A stretch of 64,000 nucleotides of DNA, from positions 30,647-94,646 of the forward strand of contig NZ_WWVR01000034.1 in assembly GCF_009883055.1 (NCBI RefSeq), read 5' to 3'. The notes under the pieces were generated by a model, which worked only from the letters and a program-made list of their open reading frames with translations, ran no database searches and was not told the DNA's origin. The DNA is from Blautia sp. BIOML-A1. Its GTDB lineage: Bacteria; Bacillota; Clostridia; Lachnospirales; Lachnospiraceae. Shown here piece by piece: positions 24,323-33,816 of the stretch. The first letter of the stretch is position 1, and each line of letters begins with the position of its first letter. The position numbers and the translations under genes are program-made.

Positions 24323-26554
24323 TTAGATTTTTTTCAGTTTTGCGAAGCCTGCAAACATCTTTTTGACACCAACTTTGTCAAAGTCTACGGTCACTTCATA
24401 ATCTCTTCCACCTTCTGCAATAGCTTTGACAATTCCTACACCAAATTTGATATGACGGACGGTATCCCCTACTCCATAATCCAGAGACGCCGCCTTGGTA
24501 ACTTTAAATTTCTGCGGATCAAATGCCTTTGCCTTAAATGTCTGTCGCATCTGCATATAACTGTTTTTTGGTGAAGCTGTCTCCTGCACAGATGGTTTAT
24601 GTTCCTGAATAACGGTCCCAAGTTCTACCAGTTCCCGCGGAATCTCACGGACAAATCTGGATACTTTGTTGTACTGTACCTCTCCCCTCACAAGACGCTG
24701 GCGTACACTTGTCAGCGTCAATTCTTTCATCGCCCTCGTAATACCCACATAGCAGAGTCTGCGCTCTTCTTCCATATCTGTAGGATCATCCGAAAAAATA
24801 CACATACTGCTCGGGAACATTCCATCCTCCATGCCTGCAAGGTAAACATAGGGGAATTCCAGGCCCTTTGCGCTGTGCAGGGTCATAAGAAGAACATAAT
24901 CCTGAGCCGGATCTACCGTATCAATATCTGCGATCAGTGCAATCTCTTCCAGGAAACCGGAAAGCATTGCCTCTCTTCCCTCTGCCTTCATAGCCTCCTC
25001 ATAAGAAACCGTCTTGGATATCAACTCATCAATATTCTCAATCCTTGCTCTGGATTCCTCCGTATCCTCTGCCTTAAGTTCATCCACATAACCGGTGAGA
25101 TCTATGACCTCTTCCAGAAGTTCTGTGACGCTGTATGCCTGTGCTTTGCTCTTAAGTGACTGTATAAAGGTAACGAAACCTTCTATCTTGGAAAGACTTC
25201 TTCCGATTGCCGGAACCTCCTCCGCCACTCTGAGTGCATCATAAAAGCTTACATTCATATAGTCTGCATAGTCCTGTACTCTTCCTACTGTTGTTGCACC
25301 GATGCCTCTCTTTGGCACATTCAGGATACGTCTGACTGCCAGGTCATCTGCCGAGTTATCGATCGTCTTGAGATAACAGAGAAGATCCTTGATCTCTTTG
25401 CGGGCATAGAAGTTGATTCCTCCCACGATCTTGTATGGAATATTGGCTTTCAGGCACTTTTCTTCAAAAAGCCGGGATTGAGCATTGGTTCTGTAAAGGA
25501 TCGCACATTCTCGGTAGTCTGCCAGATGCTCTCTCTTTTTCTTTGCGATATCTCCGATCACGTATTCCGCTTCCTCGAATCCATTCATAAACTGTCGGAA
25601 GTGTATTTTCTCTCCCTCTGCGTTTTCTGTCCAGAGACGTTTCGGTTTACGTGCTGTGTTGTTGGCGATGACCTCGTTTGCCGCATTCAGAATGTTCTTT
25701 GTAGAACGATAGTTCTGCTCGAGTCGGATTACCCTTGCATCTGGGAAAACACGTTCAAATCCGAGAATATTTCCAATGTTTGCCCCGCGGAATTTATAAA
25801 TGGACTGGTCATCATCACCCACTACGCACAGGTTTCCATATCTGGCAGCCAGAAGGCTTACAAACTTAAACTGTACGGTATTGGTATCCTGATACTCATC
25901 TACCATGATATAGCGAAATCTTTCCTGATAGGCTTCCAGCACATCCTGACACTTCTCAAAAAGGTCTACGGTTTTGACCAGAAGGTCATCGAAATCCAGA
26001 GCATTGTTTCTCTTAAGTGCCGCCTGATATTCACGGTAGACCGCAGCTATCTTTTTCTGGTTAAAATCTCCCTTTGCCTCACGCTCCATATCATCCGGTG
26101 TGATCATTTCATCCTTTGCATGAGAGATCCGTGCCAGAAGAGCCCGTTCCTTGTATTTCTTGGTATCGATATTCAGCTTGCGGCAGATTTCCTTCATCAG
26201 GGTCTTCTGATCATCCGTATCATAAATGGTAAAACGGTTATCATATCCAAGCCTGTCGATATAACGCCTGAGAATGCGGACGCAGGTAGAGTGAAAGGTT
26301 GACACCCAGACGCTCATTCCGTCTGCGCCGGTCAGTTTATCCACACGTTCCCGCATCTCCTGTGCAGCTTTATTTGTAAAAGTAATGGCAAGAATATTGA
26401 ACGGATTCACACCTTTATCTCCGATCAGGTGAGCGATCCTGTGCGTCAGTACTCTTGTCTTGCCAGATCCTGCTCCCGCAAGGATCAGAAGAGGTCCTTC
26501 TGTATAAAAGACAGCCTCCTGCTGAGGCTGATTCAAGGTATCATATATGCTCAT
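24323..26554 (-). CDS. pcrA: ATP-dependent DNA helicase PcrA/UvrD
   Basis: The 743-residue superfamily 1A 3'-5' helicase is used in repair and replication restart. Q-motif LNQPQQEAV at 7-15, Walker A AGAGSGKT at 26-33, ITFTNKAAQEM, DEYQDTN (Walker B), GDDDQSIYKFRGA, LEQNYRST and VYLAGMEDGMFPS are all intact. The C-terminus has the Tudor-like tail (YGVGDTVRHIKFGVGIV) that binds RNA polymerase in PcrA. The ATG at 26554 has GGAG upstream. Monocistronic with its own promoter. Confidence 0.97.
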   Translation of the reverse strand: MSIYDTLNQPQQEAVFYTEGPLLILAGAGSGKTRVLTHRIAHLIGDKGVNPFNILAITFTNKAAQEMRERVDKLTGADGMSVWVSTFHSTCVRILRRYIDRLGYDNRFTIYDTDDQKTLMKEICRKLNIDTKKYKERALLARISHAKDEMITPDDMEREAKGDFNQKKIAAVYREYQAALKRNNALDFDDLLVKTVDLFEKCQDVLEAYQERFRYIMVDEYQDTNTVQFKFVSLLAARYGNLCVVGDDDQSIYKFRGANIGNILGFERVFPDARVIRLEQNYRSTKNILNAANEVIANNTARKPKRLWTENAEGEKIHFRQFMNGFEEAEYVIGDIAKKKREHLADYRECAILYRTNAQSRLFEEKCLKANIPYKIVGGINFYARKEIKDLLCYLKTIDNSADDLAVRRILNVPKRGIGATTVGRVQDYADYMNVSFYDALRVAEEVPAIGRSLSKIEGFVTFIQSLKSKAQAYSVTELLEEVIDLTGYVDELKAEDTEESRARIENIDELISKTVSYEEAMKAEGREAMLSGFLEEIALIADIDTVDPAQDYVLLMTLHSAKGLEFPYVYLAGMEDGMFPSSMCIFSDDPTDMEEERRLCYVGITRAMKELTLTSVRQRLVRGEVQYNKVSRFVREIPRELVELGTVIQEHKPSVQETASPKNSYMQMRQTFKAKAFDPQKFKVTKAASLDYGVGDTVRHIKFGVGIVKAIAEGGRDYEVTVDFDKVGVKKMFAGFAKLKKI

Positions 26555-26620
26555 AAATATAAATCTCCTGTTTCTGCTGATAAGTTAAACAAAGCGAACT
26601 GATGTTTTTCGGTCTTTTCT

Positions 26621-26649
26621 ATTATACATGAAAGTACTGTACGGGTAAA
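26621..26649 (-). promoter_or_regulatory. Promoter of pcrA
   Basis: TTTACC (26649-26644) and TATAAT (26626-26621) on the minus strand with a 17-base spacer. Confidence 0.65.
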
Positions 26650-26668
26650 GCACATTTCTTATGCATAC

Positions 26669-26714
26669 AAAAAAGCCCCACAGACCTTTCATTTTGGGGG
26701 TCTGTGGGGTTTTA
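26669..26714. terminator. Terminator of the alpha-galactosidase operon
   Basis: AAGCCCCACAGACC pairs with GGTCTGTGGGGTT. T-runs are present on the minus-strand side (CTTTTTTGTATG) and on the plus side, so it can work in both directions. It begins 2 bases after the operon's last stop codon. Confidence 0.9.
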
Positions 26715-26715
26715 C

Positions 26716-28902
26716 TTATTTCATTACAATATGGTAATTCCAGCTCTGGTATTCTTTCTTTGCCTCCTCGAGAAGAAGTCCTCCATGCATCAGTGCTCCG
26801 CCAGGATATTCCACTCCATTTACCAGATACATCTGGTTTTCTTTCAGGCCGCGAAGTTTGATTCTCACTCCCGGATCATTTGTACGTACTCTGGAAGCTA
26901 CCACACTGACCAGTGCCTCACTTCCGTCTTCTTTTGCAAATTCCCATGCAGCATATGGACCTTCTTCCATCGCATTGGTCAGTCTGTAATAATTTCCAAA
27001 ATGGATCACATCATAATATTTCTTAAACTCTGCGATCTGCTCCTGGATCTGCTGTTTTTCCTCTTCTGAAAGCTTAGCCGGATCCAGTTCATATCCAAAG
27101 GTTCCCGCCATAGCTACTGTTGCTCTTGATTCAAACGGAACGATTCTTCCTGTCTGATGGTTCGGGCAGGCGGATACATGAGAGCCTACCGCACTGACCG
27201 GATATGCAAAGGAAGTACCATACTGGATTTTCAGTCGTTCAATGGCATCTGTGTCGTCACTGCACCAGATCTGGGAATTATAATGAAGCATGCCGGCATC
27301 GAATCTTCCGCCGCCGCCGCTGCATCCCTCAATCAGCATATCCGGATATCTCTTTCCGAGTCTGTCCAGAAATTCATACAGTCCGAGCACATAACGATGC
27401 GGAACCTCTCCCTGACGTTCTGCCGGAAGTGCTGCACAGTAAATATCGCTGATACTTCTGTTAAAGTCCCATTTGAGATAATCCACATCCGCCTTATCCA
27501 GAACCTTTGTCATCTCATCAAAGATATGATTTCTGACATCTTCTCTGGAAAAATCAAGCACAAGCTGATTACGTCCGCGGGTTGGTCTTCGTCCCGGTAC
27601 AGTAAATGCCCAGTCCGGATGTGCACGATAAAGGTCACTGTCCTCTGAAATACACTCCGGCTCATACCAGATACCGAATTTCATTCCCAGGTCGTGGATA
27701 CGGTCTGCCAGTTCACTTAAGGTACATCCAAGCTTTTTCTCATTTACCTGCCAGTCGCCAAGACCGCTGTTGTCATCGTCACGCTTGCCAAACCAGCCGT
27801 CATCCATAACAAACAGTTCCACACCACAGGAAGCTGCCTCTTTTGCCATCTCAAGAAGCTTGTCTCCCGTAAAGTCAAAGTAAGTTCCCTCCCAGTTATT
27901 GATCAGGACCGGTCTTCTCTCAAGTTTGAATCTTCCCCTGCAGACATGCTCTCTGACTGCCTTGTGATAACAGTTGGACATTTTTTCAAAACCATCTGCA
28001 CTGTATACCATCATAACTTCCGGTGCCCAGAAGGTTTCCCCTTCTTTCAGAAGGAACTCGAAGTTTTCCGGATGGATTCCCATGATAAGTCTGGTCTGAT
28101 CAAACTGATCCTTCTCTGCTGCCGCAAGGAAGTTTCCGCTGTACAAAAGAGAAAATCCATAGCATTCCCCTGAAGTTTCTGTTGCATTCTTATCCGCCAG
28201 CATTACAAATGGATTGTACTGATGGCTGGATGCCCCGCGAAGGCTACCGACAGACTGCACGCCGTGATGGATCGGTGTTCTGGAAAGCTGTCTTTCCATC
28301 TCATGTTTTCCATAGAAGGTCATCCAGTCCCAGTCTCCGTATGGCTGATCCAAACAGAGAGACATGACTCTCTCAAGCTGAACTTGTGCTTTTCCATGAT
28401 TTTCCACGCAGACGGTTCTTGTGATAATATCCAGTTCTTCGATCACACCATAATACAGTTTTACTCTGACATCCTGCACATCATCACGAAGAGTGATCAC
28501 GAGAGTCTCTGCCTCGTTTTCGTCTGCATACATTGCCGGAAGTCCCGGAATGGAATATTTTCCCTTGATGATCTCATAGCCTTCATAACGAAGCCCCAGA
28601 GTTCTTGTTCCATTATCATAGCGGATATCGAGTGCACTCTCGCGATAATCTCCACTTCCAAAGGAAGAATATTCCTGTGGCAGAGTATCTGTAGAATAGG
28701 TTCTGTCATTTCCTGCTTCTTCCGGATTTCCGGAAAAACCATGGTCTCTTCTCTGGATCAGATAAGAATAATCAAAAACCTCTGTTTTCTTTCCATAATA
28801 GGTGTGAAGCAGAATTCCCTTATCATCTGCCTTCATCTGATACATACTGTTTCTGGTACACAGAGTGAACAGTCTGTTTTCTTTTTCAAATACAATTGTC
28901 AT
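26716..28902 (-). CDS. Alpha-galactosidase, GH36
   Basis: The 728-residue enzyme releases terminal alpha-galactose from melibiose, raffinose and related sugars. The N-terminal beta-sandwich is followed by the catalytic barrel with WEGTYFD (337-343), MDDGWFG (366-372), the nucleophile in YLKWDFNRS (D479) and the acid/base in WCSDDTDA (near D549). GCSGGGGRFDAGML contributes to the sugar pocket. The protein has no signal peptide, so it acts in the cytoplasm on imported sugars. It ends the operon of binding protein, two permeases and hydrolase, divergent from an AraC regulator. Confidence 0.96.
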   Translation of the reverse strand: MTIVFEKENRLFTLCTRNSMYQMKADDKGILLHTYYGKKTEVFDYSYLIQRRDHGFSGNPEEAGNDRTYSTDTLPQEYSSFGSGDYRESALDIRYDNGTRTLGLRYEGYEIIKGKYSIPGLPAMYADENEAETLVITLRDDVQDVRVKLYYGVIEELDIITRTVCVENHGKAQVQLERVMSLCLDQPYGDWDWMTFYGKHEMERQLSRTPIHHGVQSVGSLRGASSHQYNPFVMLADKNATETSGECYGFSLLYSGNFLAAAEKDQFDQTRLIMGIHPENFEFLLKEGETFWAPEVMMVYSADGFEKMSNCYHKAVREHVCRGRFKLERRPVLINNWEGTYFDFTGDKLLEMAKEAASCGVELFVMDDGWFGKRDDDNSGLGDWQVNEKKLGCTLSELADRIHDLGMKFGIWYEPECISEDSDLYRAHPDWAFTVPGRRPTRGRNQLVLDFSREDVRNHIFDEMTKVLDKADVDYLKWDFNRSISDIYCAALPAERQGEVPHRYVLGLYEFLDRLGKRYPDMLIEGCSGGGGRFDAGMLHYNSQIWCSDDTDAIERLKIQYGTSFAYPVSAVGSHVSACPNHQTGRIVPFESRATVAMAGTFGYELDPAKLSEEEKQQIQEQIAEFKKYYDVIHFGNYYRLTNAMEEGPYAAWEFAKEDGSEALVSVVASRVRTNDPGVRIKLRGLKENQMYLVNGVEYPGGALMHGGLLLEEAKKEYQSWNYHIVMK

Positions 28903-28935
28903 AGTTTTTCTCCTCTGGATAAATTATGATTAAAT

Positions 28936-29784
28936 TTATTTAACCGCTCCGTTTACAACACCGTTGAGTATCTGCTTCTGGCATACCAGATAGAAGATCA
29001 CAATTGGGATCAGTGCCAGCAGGTAGGATGCAAAGGCGAGGTTATAATTTGTTCCAAACTGTGTCTGGAAATTCAACTGTGCAAGCGGAAGTGTGTTTTT
29101 ACCGGTTCCGGACATCATGACGAGTGGAGTCATAACATCATTCCATGTTCCAAGTGCAGTTAAAACTGCCACTGTCGCATGCATTGGCTTCATGATCGGG
29201 AAAACAATACTCCAATAGGTCTTCCATGTACTTGCACCGTCTACTTTTGCAGCTTCTTCCAGTGCCATCGGAATATTTTTGAGATAACCGGAATACAGAA
29301 GAAGATTCATTGGCATATAGAATACCACATAAAGCACGATCACACCAACCCTGTTTCCGATTCCCATCTGAGAAGTCTGTTTTACAAGCGGCATCATCAG
29401 GATCGCGAATGGAACAAACATACCGCTCACGATATAAAGATAAGAAAATTTATAAAATTTGCTGTTTGCCATGTTTCTTCCGATCGCATATCCGGCAATA
29501 GAATGAATCAGAATGGCAAGTACCACTGTCACAATTGTGATCAGCAGAGAGTTTCCAAGAGAATTCCAGAAATCTGTGACTTTCATTGCTTCTGTAAAAT
29601 TCGAAAAGCTCCAGGAGGACGGCAGGGAAAGTGCTCCTGCAATATCATTTGTCATCTCGGACGGCTTTTTGAATGCAATGATCACTGCCATATATAATGG
29701 AAAAAAGATCGTGATACATCCAAGGATCAAAAGGATTGTAACCGGCCAGTTGGTTTTGCCTGGCATCTGACTGTTCTTTTTCAT
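28936..29784 (-). CDS. Sugar ABC transporter permease (MalG/MsmG type)
   Basis: The 282-residue polytopic permease has the EAA loop EEAAKVDGASTWKTYWSIVF near residue 190, characteristic of the carbohydrate (CUT1) family, and about six membrane helices. Its start codon shares one base with the stop of the first permease (TAATG), so the pair is translationally coupled. With the neighbouring GH36 enzyme, the likely cargo is an alpha-galactoside such as raffinose, stachyose or melibiose. The ATPase is not encoded here; as in many CUT1 systems a shared MsmK-type ATPase elsewhere is expected. Confidence 0.94.
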   Translation of the reverse strand: MKKNSQMPGKTNWPVTILLILGCITIFFPLYMAVIIAFKKPSEMTNDIAGALSLPSSWSFSNFTEAMKVTDFWNSLGNSLLITIVTVVLAILIHSIAGYAIGRNMANSKFYKFSYLYIVSGMFVPFAILMMPLVKQTSQMGIGNRVGVIVLYVVFYMPMNLLLYSGYLKNIPMALEEAAKVDGASTWKTYWSIVFPIMKPMHATVAVLTALGTWNDVMTPLVMMSGTGKNTLPLAQLNFQTQFGTNYNLAFASYLLALIPIVIFYLVCQKQILNGVVNGAVK

Positions 29785-30653
29785 TATAACTGTTCCTCCT
29801 TTTTATTCATAAATGTAAGCTGGAATACAGAAATTGCAACAATGACTACGAAGAAAAGTACTGCATTCGCACTCTGGAAACCAAACTGTCCTCCATCCAT
29901 TCCGTTTCTGTAAATAAGATAGGAAATAGACTCTGTACTCTGTGCCGGACCACCTTTTGTCAAAGACATGATCTGGTCGAATACCATGAGGAAGTTTTTC
30001 ATGCAGAGAACCATATTTATGGTAAAAAAAGGAATGATCAGCGGAAAAGTAAGGTTTTTGAACTTGCTCCATCCGGTTGCACCGTCGATCGCGCCTGCCT
30101 CATAAACATCCTCCGGAACGGTCTGCAGACCTGAGATATAGATGATCGTGTTCATGGCGATCGCCTGCCATGCTGCAACAATTACGATTGCAAACCATGC
30201 TGACTTTGTGCTCGCAAGCATACTGCTTTTGAGAAATCCGATTCCCAGGTTTTCTCCGATCGTCGGGAGAATATATGTGAAAATAAAACTGAAAATATAG
30301 CCTACAACAAGTCCTCCGAGAACATTCGGGATAAAATAGATTCCACGGAGTGCACTTTTTGCACGGATCTTGCTGTTCAGACCAAGTGCAAGGATCAGAC
30401 TTATCACATTGACAATGATCGTTGCCACGATTGCAAATTTAAACGTAAACAGATAAGATTTTCCTACGCGTGCATCCTGAAAGAGGTCAATATAGTTTCT
30501 GAGTCCTACCCATTCGTAACTTCCATATCCCTTGAAGTTCGTAAAGCTGTAGATGAAGCCTTTGATCAGCGGCAGTGTATTAAAGGCAAAAAACAGGATG
30601 AGCACCGGAATGGTGATCAGCATAAATGTACGTTTTCTTTCATTTCCTTTCAT
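29784..30653 (-). CDS. Sugar ABC transporter permease (MalF/MsmF type)
   Basis: The 289-residue permease has the EAA-loop DVYEAGAIDGATGWSKFKNL near residue 195 and six hydrophobic segments. This is the usual short Gram-positive MalF form without the large periplasmic loop. The start overlaps the binding-protein gene's stop by 4 bp (ATGA). It forms the heterodimeric channel with the MalG-type partner. Substrate assignment to alpha-galactosides rests on gene neighbourhood. Confidence 0.94.
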   Translation of the reverse strand: MKGNERKRTFMLITIPVLILFFAFNTLPLIKGFIYSFTNFKGYGSYEWVGLRNYIDLFQDARVGKSYLFTFKFAIVATIIVNVISLILALGLNSKIRAKSALRGIYFIPNVLGGLVVGYIFSFIFTYILPTIGENLGIGFLKSSMLASTKSAWFAIVIVAAWQAIAMNTIIYISGLQTVPEDVYEAGAIDGATGWSKFKNLTFPLIIPFFTINMVLCMKNFLMVFDQIMSLTKGGPAQSTESISYLIYRNGMDGGQFGFQSANAVLFFVVIVAISVFQLTFMNKKEEQL

Positions 30654-31942
30654 GATTCATTTCCTCCCTCTCCATGTTCTTCCTCATACTTCTGGACTTT
30701 TCGTATCAGGTCACGGTTGTAGCGTATCCAGTCTTTATCGAATTTTGCAAGGAAGCTGTCTGCATTACCATCCATAAGATAGGTCTGGATCATTGCATCT
30801 ACGGCCATTTCTGACGGATAATGGTGATCCTGGTAGTCTGTCATTTTGTCGTTTTCGATGTATTCTTTCACGCCGTCAAGCATGGACGGAAGTTCAAAGT
30901 CACCTTCCTTGCATGGAACTGCATTCTGCTCGTCCAGGTAAATCTGAATATTTTCATCCTCAAGCATAAATTGCAGAACTTCATAAGCGGCTTCTTTATT
31001 TTTGCAGTCCTTCATAACCGAAAATTGAAGGTCTACACCAGAATTCAGCACCTGTTTGTCTGCATTGTCGTTTGCCGGAAATACGAAGGAATCAATCTGC
31101 ATATCCGGATTCACAGACAGAATCTGCGGAACTGCGTAGCTTCCGATACAGTACATTGCAGATTCCCCTCTTGCAAAAGCAGTGCAGGCATCGTTGTAGC
31201 TGAATGCATATGGATCATTCTGTGCATATGGAAGAAGCTGGATGATCTTGTCGGCAAGCTCTCTGTATTCTTCTGAAAAAGTTGTCGTTCCTTTGTTGAC
31301 CTGCTGGCAGACATCTGCCGGTGAGAGGTCACACGCCATGGCATTCCACGGTGCAAGACAGGTCCATGTATCCTTAAAGCCAAAGTACAAAGGAAGCTGT
31401 CCTGAAGCCTGGATCGTATCCAGAAGTTCTATGAATTCATCCCAGGTTGTCGGGATCTCCCAGCCATTTTCTTCGAACATTTCTTTGTTATAAAGGATTC
31501 CTGCTGCATTTGCCACATACGGAACTGCGTAAGTACCATCTTCCGGAATAAATTCCAGATTTTTATCGATATCTAAGTAGGACTGTTTGATGTCTTTCAG
31601 ACCATCAAAATCTGAAATATCCATCAGCATATCAGAATCCAGGAAATTGGAATAGTTCACATCTCCACCAATTCCAATGATATCCGGCTGATCTTCCTTG
31701 ATAAATCTTGTCTTGAGGATTGTCATTGCCTCATTCGGTGATTCAATCGTCAGTTCGATGTCATCATGGGTTTCGTTAAATTTCTCTTCCATCTTTTCGA
31801 AGGCTTTGACTGCCTCCGGTTTGTACTGAACCATTTCTATCTTTGTTTTGCCGTCAGAAGTTTTTGAGGAATCTCCACATCCGGCAAGAGCAAGTCCTGC
31901 TCCCATAAGAACGGTTCCTGCAAGAATTAATTTTTTCTTCAT
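30650..31942 (-). CDS. Extracellular sugar-binding lipoprotein
   Basis: The 430-residue family 1 solute-binding protein has a signal peptide with lipobox LALAGC (cysteine at residue 22), so it is anchored to the membrane by lipid. The first strand (KIEMVQYKPEAVKAFEKM) and the YNKEMFEENGWEIPTTWDEF segment are typical. It is first in the alpha-galactoside uptake operon. Expression is expected to depend on the divergent AraC-type protein and possibly catabolite repression; no clear cre box was confirmed by eye. Confidence 0.94.
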   Translation of the reverse strand: MKKKLILAGTVLMGAGLALAGCGDSSKTSDGKTKIEMVQYKPEAVKAFEKMEEKFNETHDDIELTIESPNEAMTILKTRFIKEDQPDIIGIGGDVNYSNFLDSDMLMDISDFDGLKDIKQSYLDIDKNLEFIPEDGTYAVPYVANAAGILYNKEMFEENGWEIPTTWDEFIELLDTIQASGQLPLYFGFKDTWTCLAPWNAMACDLSPADVCQQVNKGTTTFSEEYRELADKIIQLLPYAQNDPYAFSYNDACTAFARGESAMYCIGSYAVPQILSVNPDMQIDSFVFPANDNADKQVLNSGVDLQFSVMKDCKNKEAAYEVLQFMLEDENIQIYLDEQNAVPCKEGDFELPSMLDGVKEYIENDKMTDYQDHHYPSEMAVDAMIQTYLMDGNADSFLAKFDKDWIRYNRDLIRKVQKYEEEHGEGGNES

Positions 31943-32084
31943 TGCACTTCTCTCCCTTCCTGTTTTTCTTTTATTACCACGGCCATAGTATTTTGGATCC
32001 TGAACGGATTTCCGTCACTCTTCATCTAAAATAATATCATCTGGACTTCTTTCCGTAAATATTCCCATGACAGCACTTTTATAC

Positions 32085-32110
32085 CTTTATTCGTTTTTTA
32101 AAGAATAAAG
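32085..32110. promoter_or_regulatory. Inverted repeat in the divergent regulator/transporter promoter region
   Basis: CTTTATTC and GAATAAAG are 8-bp inverted arms around a 10-bp AT-rich centre. They lie between the alpha-galactoside operon and its AraC-family regulator, just before that regulator's predicted -35. Candidate regulatory site; AraC proteins more often use direct repeats, so the binder is uncertain. Confidence 0.4.
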
Positions 32111-32140
32111 TTGAAGTATAGACTCATTATGGTATATAAT
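32111..32140 (+). promoter_or_regulatory. Promoter of the AraC-family regulator gene
   Basis: TTGAAG (32111-32116) and TATAAT (32135-32140) with an 18-base spacer, about 95 bases before the start codon. No equally good minus-strand promoter was seen in 31943-32110, though TTTACG/TATTAT near 32029-32057 is possible. Confidence 0.55.
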
Positions 32141-32235
32141 ATAGAAAAACATGCAATTTTCGTGTATTACTGACAATTTTAATTGATATTTTTTAGTAAT
32201 ATCAACCAGTTTCTATGTTTCATGGAGGATAAAAT

Positions 32236-33084
32236 ATGGATAAAGTCTTGTTTCATGTGTTTTCAGATGACCGTTTTATGGATCTTACACTCTACCAGTA
32301 TGGATATGAACAGTGTCTTCCACTACACTCCTACGGTCCTTTTGTACGAAACCATTTCCTGTTCCATTATATTATTTCAGGTAAAGGAACACTCCTGGTT
32401 GATGATGAAAATTCCCAGTCTACGGAATACCAGCTTCAGGGCGGAATGGGATTCCTAATTGAGCCCGATTGTGTAAATACTTATTTTGCCGACCGCAAAG
32501 ACCCATGGGAATATGCCTGGATCGAATTCAGCGGACTCCGGGCAAAGGAGATTCTGGAGGGCTCCGGTCTTTCTTCTGACTCTCCGGTCTATCTTCCACG
32601 CACACCACAGGATGGGGAGCGGCTCAAAAATGAGATTCTGTATCTTGCCACACACGCTCAGGAATCTTCCTATCATCTGATCGGGCATCTTTATCTTATC
32701 ATGGATGCACTGGTCAGCGGATCGTCTTCCAGGCGGCACACCCAGGGAGGCAAACGTGCACAGTTTTACACGAACGAAGCTGTGACCTTCATCGCCCAGA
32801 ATTATTCCCGTGCGATCACGGTCGAGGACATGGCTCGCCGCTGCAATCTGGATCGGAGTTATTTTGGCAAGGTTTTCCGTGATGTCCTCGGACAGTCTCC
32901 ACAGGAATTTCTTATCCAGTACCGTATGGAAAAAGCTGCCGAACTTCTCAAGATCACAGATCTTTCTGTGGGCGAGATCAGCAGGCAGGTCGGCTATCCC
33001 AACCAACTCCATTTTTCCAGGGCTTTCAAGAATTTTTATGGGATTTCCCCCCGTACTTACCGCCAAAATAACAAATTCCTTTAG
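32236..33084 (+). CDS. AraC-family regulator of alpha-galactoside utilisation (MsmR/RafR-like)
   Basis: The 282-residue regulator has an N-terminal cupin-like sensor domain (about 1-150) with the HYIISGKGTLLVDDE strand pair. The C-terminal double helix-turn-helix (about 180-280) contains ITVEDMARRCNLDRSYFGKVF and ISRQVGYPNQLHFSRAFKN. This family senses a sugar and activates the adjacent transporter genes. GGAGG lies eight bases before the ATG. The divergent position to the ABC/GH36 operon supports control of that operon. Confidence 0.93.
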   Translation: MDKVLFHVFSDDRFMDLTLYQYGYEQCLPLHSYGPFVRNHFLFHYIISGKGTLLVDDENSQSTEYQLQGGMGFLIEPDCVNTYFADRKDPWEYAWIEFSGLRAKEILEGSGLSSDSPVYLPRTPQDGERLKNEILYLATHAQESSYHLIGHLYLIMDALVSGSSSRRHTQGGKRAQFYTNEAVTFIAQNYSRAITVEDMARRCNLDRSYFGKVFRDVLGQSPQEFLIQYRMEKAAELLKITDLSVGEISRQVGYPNQLHFSRAFKNFYGISPRTYRQNNKFL

Positions 33085-33151
33085 AAAAACATTTACAAGT
33101 AGTATTTAAAACTATATAATAAGGGGCATAAGAGAGAGGAAAGTGGTATTT

Positions 33152-33760
33152 ATGTCAACAGATAATGAGGCGATGATCAGGCATATTCTGGACTGGGTTT
33201 CCGGAATTGGATATATTAAACCCGAGGACATTCCGAATATTGATCTTTATATGGATCAGGTAACGACTTTCATGGAAGAGCAGCTTGCACATTCCAAGCG
33301 ATATCAGGAAGACAAGATTCTCACCAAGACCATGATCAATAACTACGCCAAGAATAATCTTCTTCCGTCACCGGTGAAGAAGCGTTATTCCAGAGAGCAC
33401 CTGCTGGTTCTGATCTTTATTTACTACTTCAAGAATATTCTTTCTATCAATGATATTCAGACTCTTCTGAATCCGATCACGGATAAATATTTTAAATCTC
33501 AGGAGAAACTGGATCTGACTTCTATCTATGAGGAAGTTTTCAGCATGGAGAAAGAACAGATTGAAGTTCTCAAGAAGGAGCTTCTGAAGGATTATCAGAC
33601 TGCTCAGAATACGTTTACGGATGCTCCGGAGGATGAGCAGGATTTCCTGAAATTATTCTCTTTCATCTGCCTGCTCAGCTTTGATGTCTACATGAAAAAA
33701 ACGATCATCGAGCAGATGATCGACAGTCTCCGGGACAAAGATCCCAGAAAAAAGAAATAA
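33152..33760 (+). CDS. DUF1836 family protein
   Basis: The 202-residue cytoplasmic protein has the DUF1836 core: TKTMINNYAKNNLLPSPVKK, a helix-turn-helix-like segment resembling the MerR fold, then YSREHLLVLIFIYYFKNILS. Such proteins are predicted DNA-binding regulators in Clostridia but have no established target. The ATG at 33152 has GAGAGGAAA about nine bases upstream; a GTG at 33143 lies inside that site. Co-directional with the AraC gene but with a gap of 67 bases, so separate transcription is possible. Confidence 0.88.
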   Translation: MSTDNEAMIRHILDWVSGIGYIKPEDIPNIDLYMDQVTTFMEEQLAHSKRYQEDKILTKTMINNYAKNNLLPSPVKKRYSREHLLVLIFIYYFKNILSINDIQTLLNPITDKYFKSQEKLDLTSIYEEVFSMEKEQIEVLKKELLKDYQTAQNTFTDAPEDEQDFLKLFSFICLLSFDVYMKKTIIEQMIDSLRDKDPRKKK

Positions 33761-33768
33761 GTTTAAAA

Positions 33769-33801
33769 GAGGTTCCTGCCGCTTCTGGCAGGAACCTCTT
33801 T
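33769..33801. terminator. Bidirectional terminator between DUF1836 and SH3-repeat genes
   Basis: AGAGGTTCCTGCC/GGCAGGAACCTCT forms a 13-bp perfect stem between convergent genes, with modest T/A runs on both sides. Confidence 0.85.
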
Positions 33802-33816
33802 GACTGTTCTGATGTT

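Noticed and set aside
32455..33066. Minus-strand 203-codon ORF opposite the AraC gene
   Set aside because: Shadow of a well-supported regulator; no start site or domain.
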